From Bacteroidales bacterium (GTDB lineage: Bacteria; Bacteroidota; Bacteroidia; Bacteroidales; GCA-2748055): a stretch of 14,645 nt of DNA. The position numbers and the translations under genes were made by a program. Below are positions 1 to 6,775 of the stretch, one piece after another. Positions within the stretch are counted from its first letter, which is position 1. Each line of letters opens with the position of its first letter. The stretch lies in NCBI GenBank assembly GCA_024763595.1, contig JANTFK010000034.1, positions 1 through 14,645 of the forward strand, given 5' to 3'. The notes under the pieces are model-generated. The model was not told the origin of the DNA, made no database searches, and saw nothing but the letters and a program-made list of their open reading frames with translations.

Positions 1-394
1 CCCCGGAGACCCCCGTTCCAATATAGAGGAGCCCTTTGCTTTCCACATACGCCGTTCTTCTGATCGTATCCGGGAAATGGGAATTACCGCCATCGATAAT
101 AATGTCCCCCTTCTCCAGGTGGGGAATCAGCATCTCAATGAAATCATCCACGGGTTTACCCGCTTTCACAAGCATCATTACCTTCCTGGGGCGCTCCAGG
201 GAAGCAATAAACGCTTCTATGGAGTGAGCACCGATGAATTTTTTTCCCTTTCCGCGGCCATTGATGAACCGGTCAACTTTTTCCACCGTCCGGTTATAGA
301 CGGCCACGGTGAATCCGTTTCGTTCCATATTCAGCACCAGGTTCTCACCCATTACAGCCAGGCCAATCAACCCAATGTCAGCTTTTTTTGTCAT
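1..394 (-). CDS. gnd: 6-phosphogluconate dehydrogenase, N-terminal part (cut by window edge)
   Basis: The first 131 residues are visible; the rest lies beyond position 1. The enzyme oxidatively decarboxylates 6-phosphogluconate to ribulose 5-phosphate in the cytoplasmic oxidative pentose phosphate pathway. The visible part is a Rossmann fold with the motif G11-L-A-V-M-G16, then N34-R35-T36 after beta-2, which is typical of NADP-preferring Gnd. It is followed by VKAG (76-79), the family signature IIIDGGN (98-104) with N104, and IGTGVSG (125-131) at the edge. The pattern matches the long, about 470-residue form. The start is ATG at 392-394, with an AT-rich leader and no clear Shine-Dalgarno. 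It lies 101 bp downstream of pdxB on the same strand, so it may be the fourth gene of the lacI-larA-pdxB transcript or have its own promoter. Family identification is secure; operon membership is inferred. Confidence 0.93.
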   Translation of the reverse strand, partial: MTKKADIGLIGLAVMGENLVLNMERNGFTVAVYNRTVEKVDRFINGRGKGKKFIGAHSIEAFIASLERPRKVMMLVKAGKPVDDFIEMLIPHLEKGDIIIDGGNSHFPDTIRRTAYVESKGLLYIGTGVSG

Positions 395-495
395 GTTTGT
401 TGTTGTTTTATCTGTTTAAAATTTTTAATTTCTGAATGTTCTAAATATTTCATAATAAATGGCATAAATGTCCTGCGCAATCATGCCCGATATGC

Positions 496-1629
496 TCATG
501 GCACAGAAAACCCAAGTTTTTCCAGTATGGAGGTAATCTCCCGGTTTCCATGGGAAAGCCGGATGGAATACAAAGGGGGTTCCCTGCGAAGCGGATAGTT
601 ACCCCTCAATTGTTCAAATGCATCCGGATTGCTCCTGAGCCGCCGGTCATCTGAAGTGACATCATAAGTCTTGCTGTACGCCTCCCACAGGTTGTTGTAC
701 AGGCTCCCGGCGGCACCATCCACACTGATCTCCTGCTGCCCGGGCAACGGAATATCCGACGGTGCCCAGTCATCCAGTCCCAGCCCGAAAAAACGGCTGA
801 CGGCCCTGACGGCCATGGTGGTCCCGTTGGCCTTCCCATCCAGGGAGTAACCGGCGATGTGGGGTGTTCCCAGGGTGATGGAACGCAACAGGGCCGGATC
901 TACCCCGGGTTCACTTTCAAACACATCCAGGATCACATCCGAGAAGTTGTTCCGGGTAATGGCTTCTGTCAACACCTTTTCATGCACCACCGCTCCCCTG
1001 GATGAATTAATCAGCACAGCACCTTTTTTTACCCTGCCGGCAAATGCTTCATCAACAAGATGCAGGGTATTATCTGTCCCGCCTCTGTTAAGAGGTACAT
1101 GCAGGGTAAGGATATCGGCACCTGCGAGCAGTTCATCCAGTTCTACGAAACCCCTGTTCCCCTCCTCCCTGGCCCTGGGCGGATCATTCAACAAAACGCG
1201 CATTCCCAGCGCTTCTCCGGCAGCGGCTACCTTTCTGCCCACATTACCCACACCAATGACTCCCAGTGTCTTCTTTTTTAAATCGATCTTACGCTGTACA
1301 GCCAGAAAGAGCAAAACAGAAACCAGGTATTGCCGGACAGAGGAGGAGTTGCAACCCGGTGCATTGGTCCAGCGAATGCCCTTCGAATCACAATAACCGG
1401 TATCGATATGGTCATATCCGATGGTGGCAGAGGCAATGAAACGGACCCCGGTCCCTTCCAGCAGGTTGCTGTCACACCGGGTCCGGGTCCGGGTAATCAG
1501 GGCATCTGCATCCATCAGGTCTTTCCTGGTAATCTGACTACCCGGCAGGTATTTCATCCGGGCCACTTTTTCCAGGGCACCGGAAAGAAAGGGGATCTTA
1601 TCATCCGCAACAATGCATATCTTCTCCAT
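496..1629 (-). CDS. pdxB: Erythronate-4-phosphate dehydrogenase (PdxB)
   Basis: This 377-residue D-2-hydroxyacid dehydrogenase matches PdxB, which oxidises the C2 hydroxyl of 4-phospho-D-erythronate in the DXP-independent pyridoxal 5'-phosphate pathway. It has an N-terminal catalytic half, the NAD motif G126-V-G128-N-V-G131, and D149 in LLNDPPR as the likely ribose ligand. R211 (NSSRGAVV), E240 (VFESEP) and H257 (HIAGYSLDGK) fit the family's catalytic Arg/Glu/His triad. The segment NAPGCN (89-94) and the C-terminal dimerisation region (about 295-377, ending in a KLGF motif as in E. coli PdxB) separate it from glyoxylate or phosphoglycerate dehydrogenases. Its ATG overlaps the upstream larA-like stop by one base (TAATG), which suggests translational coupling. 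Presence in a sugar-acid locus is odd for a vitamin B6 gene. A dedicated aldonate substrate is possible but not shown. Confidence 0.9.
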   Translation of the reverse strand: MEKICIVADDKIPFLSGALEKVARMKYLPGSQITRKDLMDADALITRTRTRCDSNLLEGTGVRFIASATIGYDHIDTGYCDSKGIRWTNAPGCNSSSVRQYLVSVLLFLAVQRKIDLKKKTLGVIGVGNVGRKVAAAGEALGMRVLLNDPPRAREEGNRGFVELDELLAGADILTLHVPLNRGGTDNTLHLVDEAFAGRVKKGAVLINSSRGAVVHEKVLTEAITRNNFSDVILDVFESEPGVDPALLRSITLGTPHIAGYSLDGKANGTTMAVRAVSRFFGLGLDDWAPSDIPLPGQQEISVDGAAGSLYNNLWEAYSKTYDVTSDDRRLRSNPDAFEQLRGNYPLRREPPLYSIRLSHGNREITSILEKLGFSVP

Positions 1630-2903
1630 TATTCCCCGAATTTATCTTTCCATGCCCATAATCCCAGGGCGGGATTGGAAATATAATAGATCTCCTCTCC
1701 ACCGGGAAGGGTATTGAATCCGTCTTTCAGGGTTTCAGGATCATAGATCTTCATCATCTCCTCCAGATTCCCGTAACGGTAATTCACCGATTCAATTTCA
1801 CCTGCAGATAAATGGCGCGGACAGTAGGTTACAGAAAACCGTCCCTCCGTGGAGCCATGGATCAGATGGGCTGCAGCACTCAGATTTTGCTGAAGATCCC
1901 TGTTCTCTTTCACGGCAGCAAGAATTTCGGGTGTGGTCAGGTAACCATACTTCCTGATCAGCCTGTCGATCTCCTGATCCTCTCCAAACTCCTTCAGTCC
2001 GGGTGCCAGGACCAGCAGTTCACCTCCGTCTGCTATGGCCATACGCGTCCTGTAAATACTTTTATTACCCAGCCATGTACTCTTAAATTCTTCCGGTTCA
2101 AGGTAAACCACCACCTTATTCAAAGGTTTATCAAGCAATTCGAAATTTACCCGGAGCGAAAGTTCTGAGGCCATTTTAAAACATGCCTCATCATCCCCTA
2201 TAAAGAGGCCGCGCACAACCAGATCTCCCGTCTCCTGCCGGCCGACTACCGTAAGCACATATACAAGCGGAAGATGGGATGCAAAATGGTCCGAAGCATA
2301 GTTCAATACGCTTCTCACCGGCGTATCTGCCCTGCCCATCATACGCTCCATCCCGTAAGCGGCCCCCAGATAATGGCTCTTATTGATCCCTTCGGGGCCG
2401 CCTGTCCCCACAAAAATATTCTTATTGTAATTGGCCATCCCGATCACTTCATGGGGCACCACCTGCCCCACCGACAGGATCAGGTCGTGGCCCCCCTCCG
2501 CCAGCAACCTGTTCACCTGTGCAGGCCAGGAAAAGGAGACCCTGCCTTCTGATACCTCCTCCACAAAAGCAGCCGGGACCTCACCCAGGGTTACAACATC
2601 TTTACGCCAGTCATGAACCCTGAAAAGGGAAGCCGGTACGGGCCCGAACATCTTATCTATCTCCCGGCCGGACATGGGTGTATGGGTCCCCAGCGCGGGC
2701 AAAATATCGTTCAGCCTATCACCAAAATATTCCCAGGCAAACCGGGTAAGCAACCCGGCCTCACTGTAATACCTTGTAATGTCCGGCGGAACGGCCAGTA
2801 CACGGTTTCTGTGCCCGATCTTATCCATTGCTTCATAAAACCCCTGTCTGAGCGCTTCTTGTGAAAGCACAGTATCAACACCCCCTTTGGCATAATAGAT
2901 CAT
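1629..2903 (-). CDS. LarA-superfamily nickel-dependent 2-hydroxyacid racemase/epimerase homologue
   Basis: A 424-residue cytoplasmic protein of the lactate racemase LarA family (DUF2088 region). LarA uses a nickel-pincer nucleotide made by LarB, LarC and LarE to move hydride at C2 of a hydroxyacid. The key residues are present at LarA-like spacing: D41-x-x-R44, G72-T-H74-T-P, H151 in VVPHE, K161 (cofactor-binding lysine position) and H177 in NKSHYLG. The H151-K161-H177 intervals (10 and 16) equal those between H174, K184 and H200 of Lactobacillus plantarum LarA. The start is the ATG just 4 nt after the lacI stop; the stop overlaps the pdxB start. No larB, larC or larE is in the window. The superfamily covers lactate, malate, phenyllactate and hydroxyglutarate racemases and a D-gluconate 2-epimerase. 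A sugar-acid epimerase is favoured by context only; the substrate cannot be read from the sequence. Confidence 0.88.
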   Translation of the reverse strand: MIYYAKGGVDTVLSQEALRQGFYEAMDKIGHRNRVLAVPPDITRYYSEAGLLTRFAWEYFGDRLNDILPALGTHTPMSGREIDKMFGPVPASLFRVHDWRKDVVTLGEVPAAFVEEVSEGRVSFSWPAQVNRLLAEGGHDLILSVGQVVPHEVIGMANYNKNIFVGTGGPEGINKSHYLGAAYGMERMMGRADTPVRSVLNYASDHFASHLPLVYVLTVVGRQETGDLVVRGLFIGDDEACFKMASELSLRVNFELLDKPLNKVVVYLEPEEFKSTWLGNKSIYRTRMAIADGGELLVLAPGLKEFGEDQEIDRLIRKYGYLTTPEILAAVKENRDLQQNLSAAAHLIHGSTEGRFSVTYCPRHLSAGEIESVNYRYGNLEEMMKIYDPETLKDGFNTLPGGEEIYYISNPALGLWAWKDKFGE

Positions 2904-2907
2904 CTTT

Positions 2908-3960
2908 TCAGTAGGATTGAGGTTGATAATAAGTTAGATTTTCCCTGGTAATGATATCGATGGGCAACATCTGGCGCTGATCAGGTTCCCGGTTGAATGC
3001 CACCAGGTTAAAGAGTGTTGTAATCCCGCGGAAGGCCTGTTCTTCGGGTTTCTGGGAAATGAGAAAATCGATGTAATCCCTTTTCAGGTATTCAATGCTT
3101 CCGGGCAGCAGGTCATAGCCCACCAGTCTCAGATTCATGGTACCCCGTTTCACAAAGAATTCTGCCACTTTGTACACCCGCGAATTGGTAACAAACAGAC
3201 CTGCCACGTCATATGTATTCAGGCATTCGTGCAGTTTCTTTTTCAACTGCTTGTCGTCCATCCCGTTCAGGTCGATGGTCAGCAGGTGGTTCAGGCGCCC
3301 GCTGTGTTCCTCAAAATAGCTTCTGAAACCTCTCTCCCGGTCAAAGACATGTGCGTAATTGTTTTTTCTGGCCGACATGTTCACAATGGCCACATCCCTT
3401 CCCGGTTCCAGACCGTAATTCAGCAACTTTGCTGCCACATAACCACTTTGAAATGCATCCTGTCCGATAAAACTTCTGACCACGGGGGCCTCCAGGTATG
3501 AATTGAAAAGGACCACGGGTATCTTATTCTTTTCACATTGTTTTAAAAATGAAAGCGACTCTTCCTCAAAGACAGGGGCAAAGAGGATACCCTGCAGTTT
3601 TTCATAAGGAAGGGAATTTACACACCGGTTGAAATCGGCCGGATCGAACTGGTCAAAATAGTAACGGTCCACCGTAATATCGTAATGAGACAAATCATCC
3701 AGCCCCTTCTCCAGGCCTGAGAGAGGAAGCTTCCAGAAAGCGTGTTCGCTAACGACCCGCGGCATCACCACTGCCAGTCTGATCTTGCGTTTCAGGGCCA
3801 GTGAACTGGCGATGATATCGGGCTTATAATGATATTGATTCAGGATCTGCTGAACCTTTTCCCGGGTTTTCCGGGATACCCCTCCCCGGTTATGGATCAC
3901 CCGGTCCACCGTTCCATTGGATACCTGGGCTATTTCAGCAATATCCTTAATGCGTATCAT
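2908..3960 (-). CDS. LacI-family transcriptional regulator, probable uronate-locus repressor
   Basis: This is a 350-residue DNA-binding regulator. A LacI helix-turn-helix occupies residues 1-26 (RIKDIAEIAQVSNGTVDRVI), followed by the hinge region KPDIIASSLA. The C-terminal part is a periplasmic-binding-protein-like effector domain from about residue 60 (RLAVVMP) to LVGYDLLPGSIEYL near the end. The start chosen is ATG at 3958-3960, directly before the canonical IRIKDIA. An in-frame TTG at 3981 would add seven residues but is less likely. It is the first gene of a tight cluster with the larA-like gene and pdxB, and is divergent from uxaE. A 20-bp near-palindrome at 4072-4091 in the divergent region is the best candidate for its operator. 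The effector is unknown; a hexuronate or aldonate is inferred from the neighbours. Confidence 0.9.
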   Translation of the reverse strand: MIRIKDIAEIAQVSNGTVDRVIHNRGGVSRKTREKVQQILNQYHYKPDIIASSLALKRKIRLAVVMPRVVSEHAFWKLPLSGLEKGLDDLSHYDITVDRYYFDQFDPADFNRCVNSLPYEKLQGILFAPVFEEESLSFLKQCEKNKIPVVLFNSYLEAPVVRSFIGQDAFQSGYVAAKLLNYGLEPGRDVAIVNMSARKNNYAHVFDRERGFRSYFEEHSGRLNHLLTIDLNGMDDKQLKKKLHECLNTYDVAGLFVTNSRVYKVAEFFVKRGTMNLRLVGYDLLPGSIEYLKRDYIDFLISQKPEEQAFRGITTLFNLVAFNREPDQRQMLPIDIITRENLTYYQPQSY

Positions 3961-3972
3961 TTTTATTACTTT

Positions 3973-3982
3973 ATTGTACAAT
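3973..3982. promoter_or_regulatory. 10-bp perfect palindrome in the lacI leader
   Basis: The palindrome ATTGTACAAT lies 13-22 nt upstream of the lacI ATG, inside its likely 5' untranslated region. It could be an autoregulatory site, but it is short and AT-rich. The half sequence ATTGTAC recurs at 13969 and 14087, upstream of the TRAP receptor gene. A role is inference only. Confidence 0.3.
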
Positions 3983-4027
3983 AAATTATCAAGTACTGCA
4001 GGATGCTCTGAATATCATTATGAATAG

Positions 4028-4035
4028 CAAATTTA
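4028..4035 (-). promoter_or_regulatory. Candidate -7 box for the lacI-larA-pdxB cluster
   Basis: Read on the minus strand, 4035 to 4028 is TAAATTTG, a perfect match to the Bacteroidota -7 consensus TAnnTTTG. It would place transcription start near 4020, about 60 nt upstream of the lacI ATG. No good -33 TTG is visible at the usual 19-21 nt further upstream, so it may need activation or be a chance match. Confidence 0.4.
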
Positions 4036-4045
4036 AGCAAAATAT

Positions 4046-4076
4046 GTTGGATTTTCTCCGGGATTGATTAATTTCG
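4046..4076 (+). promoter_or_regulatory. Candidate Bacteroidota-type promoter for uxaE-uxaC
   Basis: A -33-like GTTG (4046-4049) is followed after 19 nt by a -7-like TAATTTCG (4069-4076), one mismatch from TAnnTTTG. The spacing fits the Bacteroidota consensus. Transcription would start near 4083, about 20 nt before the uxaE ATG. The -7 box overlaps the palindrome at 4072-4091, which suits repression by steric blocking. Confidence 0.5.
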
Positions 4077-4091
4077 TGTACGAACACGAAA
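4072..4091. promoter_or_regulatory. Candidate LacI-family operator (20-bp palindrome)
   Basis: Perfect 8-bp arms TTTCGTGT and ACACGAAA flank the tetramer ACGA. Read as an even palindrome centred on a CG step, nine of ten base pairs match, which is the form of LacI/PurR-family operators. It overlaps the candidate uxaE -7 box and the expected start point, and ends 13 nt before the uxaE ATG. The divergent LacI gene next door is the natural ligand. An RNA hairpin in the leader is the alternative. The structure is seen directly; binding is inferred. Confidence 0.6.
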
Positions 4092-4104
4092 ACAAGATGG
4101 TCCC

Positions 4105-5364
4105 ATGAGATTAGAAAAGTATTCATTCGGCATTGGCGACAGGTTTGGCCGGCAGGGCATGGCACAGCTAAAGGCCATCCGGCAGGCCAGGGCTGCGGGC
4201 ATTAACCTCGTTCCTGTCTGGAACAAATCCAACCGCGAACACCAGATCATTCACTCATCTCCGGCAGATACCCGGAGGGAAGCCGATAACGCTGTTGCTG
4301 CCCTTAACTGGAAGTTCCCATACTATGTGGATGCCGATCATATCAACCTGAACACTGTCGATGCTTTTCTGGATCATTCCGATTTCTTCACCCTGGATGT
4401 GGCTGACTACATTGGCAGCAAAGCAACACAGGAATTGACAGATGCCTTTCTTTTCCGGGCTGCCCGGTATGAAGGCGTCCTCAAGATCCCCGGCATTGAT
4501 GATCCCTTTCATATAACAAGGGAGACCCTGACCGCTATTGCGGGGAACTTCCTTGGGGCGGTGCATGAAGCTGCAGCCATTTACCAAGGGATAAGGCAAC
4601 ACAAAGGGGACGGCAGCTTCATTGCAGAGGTATCCATGGATGAAGTGGATAATCCCCAGACACCCGTGGAACTCTTTTTCATCCTGCTGATGCTGAGCAT
4701 GCAGGGAGTTCCCGTTCAGACCATTGCTCCAAAATTCTCAGGCAGGTTCAACAAAGGGGTGGATTACCAGGGTAACGTGGAACAGTTCAGAAAGGAGTTT
4801 GAGCAGGATTTGCTGGTCATTGCGTATGCCATTCAATCCTTTGACCTGCCCGGCAATCTCAAGTTAAGCGTTCACTCGGGAAGTGATAAATTCACCATCT
4901 ATCCCATCATGGGAGAGCTGATCAGAAAATATGACAATGGGATCCATATCAAGACAGCCGGGACCACCTGGCTGGAAGAGGTCATTGGCCTGGCCCTGGC
5001 AGGAGATAAGGCACTGGATATGGCAAAAACCATTTATTCCACAGCTTACAAACGGCAGGAGGAGCTTTGTGCTCCATACGCTACCGTGATCGATATCGAT
5101 CCGGCCGGGCTTCCCTCCCCGTCAGAAGTATCCGGATGGAGCGGGGAAAAATTCGCCCATACACTCAGGCACATTCCCGGCCATCCCGATTATCATCCCG
5201 GTTTCAGACAATTAATCCATGTGGGGTACAAAATAGCTGCGGAACTTGGAGAAGCGTACCTTGAAATGATCGGGAACCACGCCCGGATAGTGGAAGAACA
5301 GGTTACAACCAATATTTTTGACAGACACATAAAACGACTGTTCCCTGATATAAAGCAATCATGA
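4105..5364 (+). CDS. uxaE: Tagaturonate epimerase (UxaE)
   Basis: This 419-residue cytoplasmic protein matches the UxaE family (first described in Thermotoga), which epimerises D-tagaturonate to D-fructuronate. It lets D-galacturonate enter the glucuronate branch without the altronate enzymes UxaB and UxaA. Recognisable family stretches are FGIGDRFGRQG (8-18), YVDADHINL (73-81), DFFTLDVADYIG (93-104), FIAEVSMDE (171-179), the histidine-containing SVHSGSDKF (256-264) and IKTAGTTWLEE. The conserved Asp, His and Glu residues in these stretches are likely metal and substrate ligands, but exact roles cannot be assigned here. The ATG at 4105 lies just behind the operator/promoter region. The gene overlaps uxaC by four bases (ATGA), showing a coupled operon of consecutive pathway steps. 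The identification rests on recalled family sequence and on the uxaC partnership. Confidence 0.9.
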   Translation: MRLEKYSFGIGDRFGRQGMAQLKAIRQARAAGINLVPVWNKSNREHQIIHSSPADTRREADNAVAALNWKFPYYVDADHINLNTVDAFLDHSDFFTLDVADYIGSKATQELTDAFLFRAARYEGVLKIPGIDDPFHITRETLTAIAGNFLGAVHEAAAIYQGIRQHKGDGSFIAEVSMDEVDNPQTPVELFFILLMLSMQGVPVQTIAPKFSGRFNKGVDYQGNVEQFRKEFEQDLLVIAYAIQSFDLPGNLKLSVHSGSDKFTIYPIMGELIRKYDNGIHIKTAGTTWLEEVIGLALAGDKALDMAKTIYSTAYKRQEELCAPYATVIDIDPAGLPSPSEVSGWSGEKFAHTLRHIPGHPDYHPGFRQLIHVGYKIAAELGEAYLEMIGNHARIVEEQVTTNIFDRHIKRLFPDIKQS

Positions 5365-6761
5365 AAAACTTTCTGGATGAGGATTTCTTATTGAACAACG
5401 ACACCGCTGTTAAGCTCTATCACGAAGTAGCCAGCCAGATGCCGGTAATTGATTACCACTGTCACCTGAACCCTGCAGAGATCGCATCGGACAAGCAATT
5501 CGAAAACCTGACACAACTGTGGCTGGCAGGGGATCACTACAAATGGAGGGCCATGCGGGCCAACGCTATCGATGAAAGGTTCTGCACGGGGAATGCCACA
5601 GATGAGGAGAAATTTGAAAAATGGGCCGAAACGGTACCTGAGACCCTGCGCAATCCACTCTATCACTGGACACATCTTGAACTGCAACGCTACTTTGGAA
5701 TTCATGATCTGTTGAACAGCCAGACCGGTAAAAATATATACCGCCGGGTCAATGAGATGCTGGGCACGCCGGAGTTCAGTGTACGCAACCTGATCCGGAA
5801 GATGAATGTGAAGGTCATCTGCACAACCGATGATCCGGTTGATACACTGGAACATCACCGGAAGATAGGTGAAGACGGGTTTGAAACCAGGGTTCTGCCG
5901 GCCTGGAGGCCCGACAAAGCCATGGCAGTAGATGATGCGCAAACTTACAACCGTTACGTTGACAGGCTGGAAGAAGTCTCGGGCCTTTCCATATCAACCC
6001 TGGCAGATCTGTATGCAGCACTTCGCAGGCGCCATGACTTTTTTCACACCATGGGGTGCCGTATTTCTGATCACGGTCTGGACACCTTCTTTGCGGATGC
6101 CTGTACCCCTGAAGAGGCAGGGAGGATATTTTCCCGGGTGCGGTCGGGAAAAACAGCCGGGGCCATGGAAGCAGGAAAGCTAAAATCGGCCATCCTGACC
6201 GAACTGGCAGTGATGGACCATGAAAAAGGGTGGGCACAACAATTTCATGTGGGCGCCATCCGGAACAATAACAGCCGCCGGTTCAGGACCCTGGGACCCG
6301 ATACGGGTTTTGACTCCATCGGGGATGATGCAATGGCCCGGTCAATGGCACGTTTTTTTGACAGGCTGGACCAACAGGAAAAACTGGCAAAAACCATTGT
6401 CTATAACCTCAACCCGCGTGATAATGCATTGATGGTGACAATGATGGGCAATTTTAACGATGGAAAAATCAGGGGGAAAATGCAGTTCGGATCAGGATGG
6501 TGGTTCCTGGACCAGAAATACGGGATGACCGACCAGATCAATACACTCTCCTCCCTCGGATTACTCAACCATTTTGTGGGTATGTTAACAGATTCCAGGA
6601 GCTTCCTCTCCTACCCCAGGCATGAGTATTTCAGAAGGATCCTGTGCAATCTTGTGGGCAGTGACGTGGAAAACGGGGAAATCCCCAACGACAGGAATTT
6701 ACTGGACAGCCTGATAAAAAATGTGTGTTATTTCAATGCAAAAAGCTATTTTGCATTTTAA
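5361..6761 (+). CDS. uxaC: Glucuronate/galacturonate isomerase (UxaC)
   Basis: This 466-residue metal-dependent isomerase of the amidohydrolase-like superfamily interconverts D-glucuronate with D-fructuronate and D-galacturonate with D-tagaturonate in the cytoplasm. It is close to the E. coli enzyme (470 residues) along its whole length. Conserved segments include D31-Y-H33-C-H35 (metal-binding HxH), GDHYKWRAMR, NPLYHWTHLEL, TTDDPVDTLEHH, LPAWRPDKA, HVGAIRNNN, LNPRDN, GKMQFGSGWWF and the C-terminal LTDSRSFLSYPRHEYFRRILC. No expected motif is missing. The start overlaps the uxaE stop by four bases. Its product tagaturonate is the substrate of UxaE, so the pair converts both common hexuronates to fructuronate. 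The last codons form part of an inverted-repeat structure at the junction with the next gene. Confidence 0.97.
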   Translation: MKNFLDEDFLLNNDTAVKLYHEVASQMPVIDYHCHLNPAEIASDKQFENLTQLWLAGDHYKWRAMRANAIDERFCTGNATDEEKFEKWAETVPETLRNPLYHWTHLELQRYFGIHDLLNSQTGKNIYRRVNEMLGTPEFSVRNLIRKMNVKVICTTDDPVDTLEHHRKIGEDGFETRVLPAWRPDKAMAVDDAQTYNRYVDRLEEVSGLSISTLADLYAALRRRHDFFHTMGCRISDHGLDTFFADACTPEEAGRIFSRVRSGKTAGAMEAGKLKSAILTELAVMDHEKGWAQQFHVGAIRNNNSRRFRTLGPDTGFDSIGDDAMARSMARFFDRLDQQEKLAKTIVYNLNPRDNALMVTMMGNFNDGKIRGKMQFGSGWWFLDQKYGMTDQINTLSSLGLLNHFVGMLTDSRSFLSYPRHEYFRRILCNLVGSDVENGEIPNDRNLLDSLIKNVCYFNAKSYFAF

Positions 6762-6773
6762 ATAACAAATGCA
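6735..6773 (+). repeat. Overlapping inverted repeats at the uxaC/DUF5686 junction
   Basis: AATGCAAAA (6735-6743) can pair with TTTTGCATT (6749-6757) as a 9-bp stem with a 5-nt loop. The same central segment, read as TGCATTT (6752-6758), can instead pair with AAATGCA (6767-6773) as a 7-bp stem with an 8-nt loop spanning the uxaC stop. The two hairpins exclude each other, and the second ends two bases before the DUF5686 ATG. Both stems are AT-rich, so stability and function are uncertain. Confidence 0.4.
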
Positions 6774-6775
6774 TA

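Noticed and set aside
77..598. Plus-strand open frame of 173 codons across the gnd start and the gnd-pdxB gap
   Set aside because: It is antisense to the clear Gnd N-terminus and the PdxB C-terminus and has no recognisable domain.
857..1396. Open frame of 179 codons on the plus strand opposite pdxB
   Set aside because: It lies wholly antisense to a well-supported enzyme, and its translation is low-complexity Ser/Pro/Thr/Arg-rich without any recognisable motif.
496..1629. PdxB read as a glyoxylate/hydroxypyruvate reductase or phosphoglycerate dehydrogenase
   Set aside because: The NAPGCN segment, the HIAGYSLDGK motif and the PdxB-type C-terminal dimerisation region point to PdxB specifically.
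3958..3981. Longer LacI start at the TTG at 3981, adding seven residues
   Set aside because: The ATG at 3960 directly precedes the canonical IRIKDIA start of LacI proteins, and the extension would run through the ATTGTACAAT palindrome.
5388..6237. Long minus-strand open frames opposite uxaC
   Set aside because: uxaC is conserved along its whole length. The antisense frames overlap one another and show no family features.
6725..6775. Longer DUF5686 start at GTG 6725 inside uxaC
   Set aside because: It would put 17 Cys- and Lys-containing residues before a normal signal peptide that already begins at ATG 6776.
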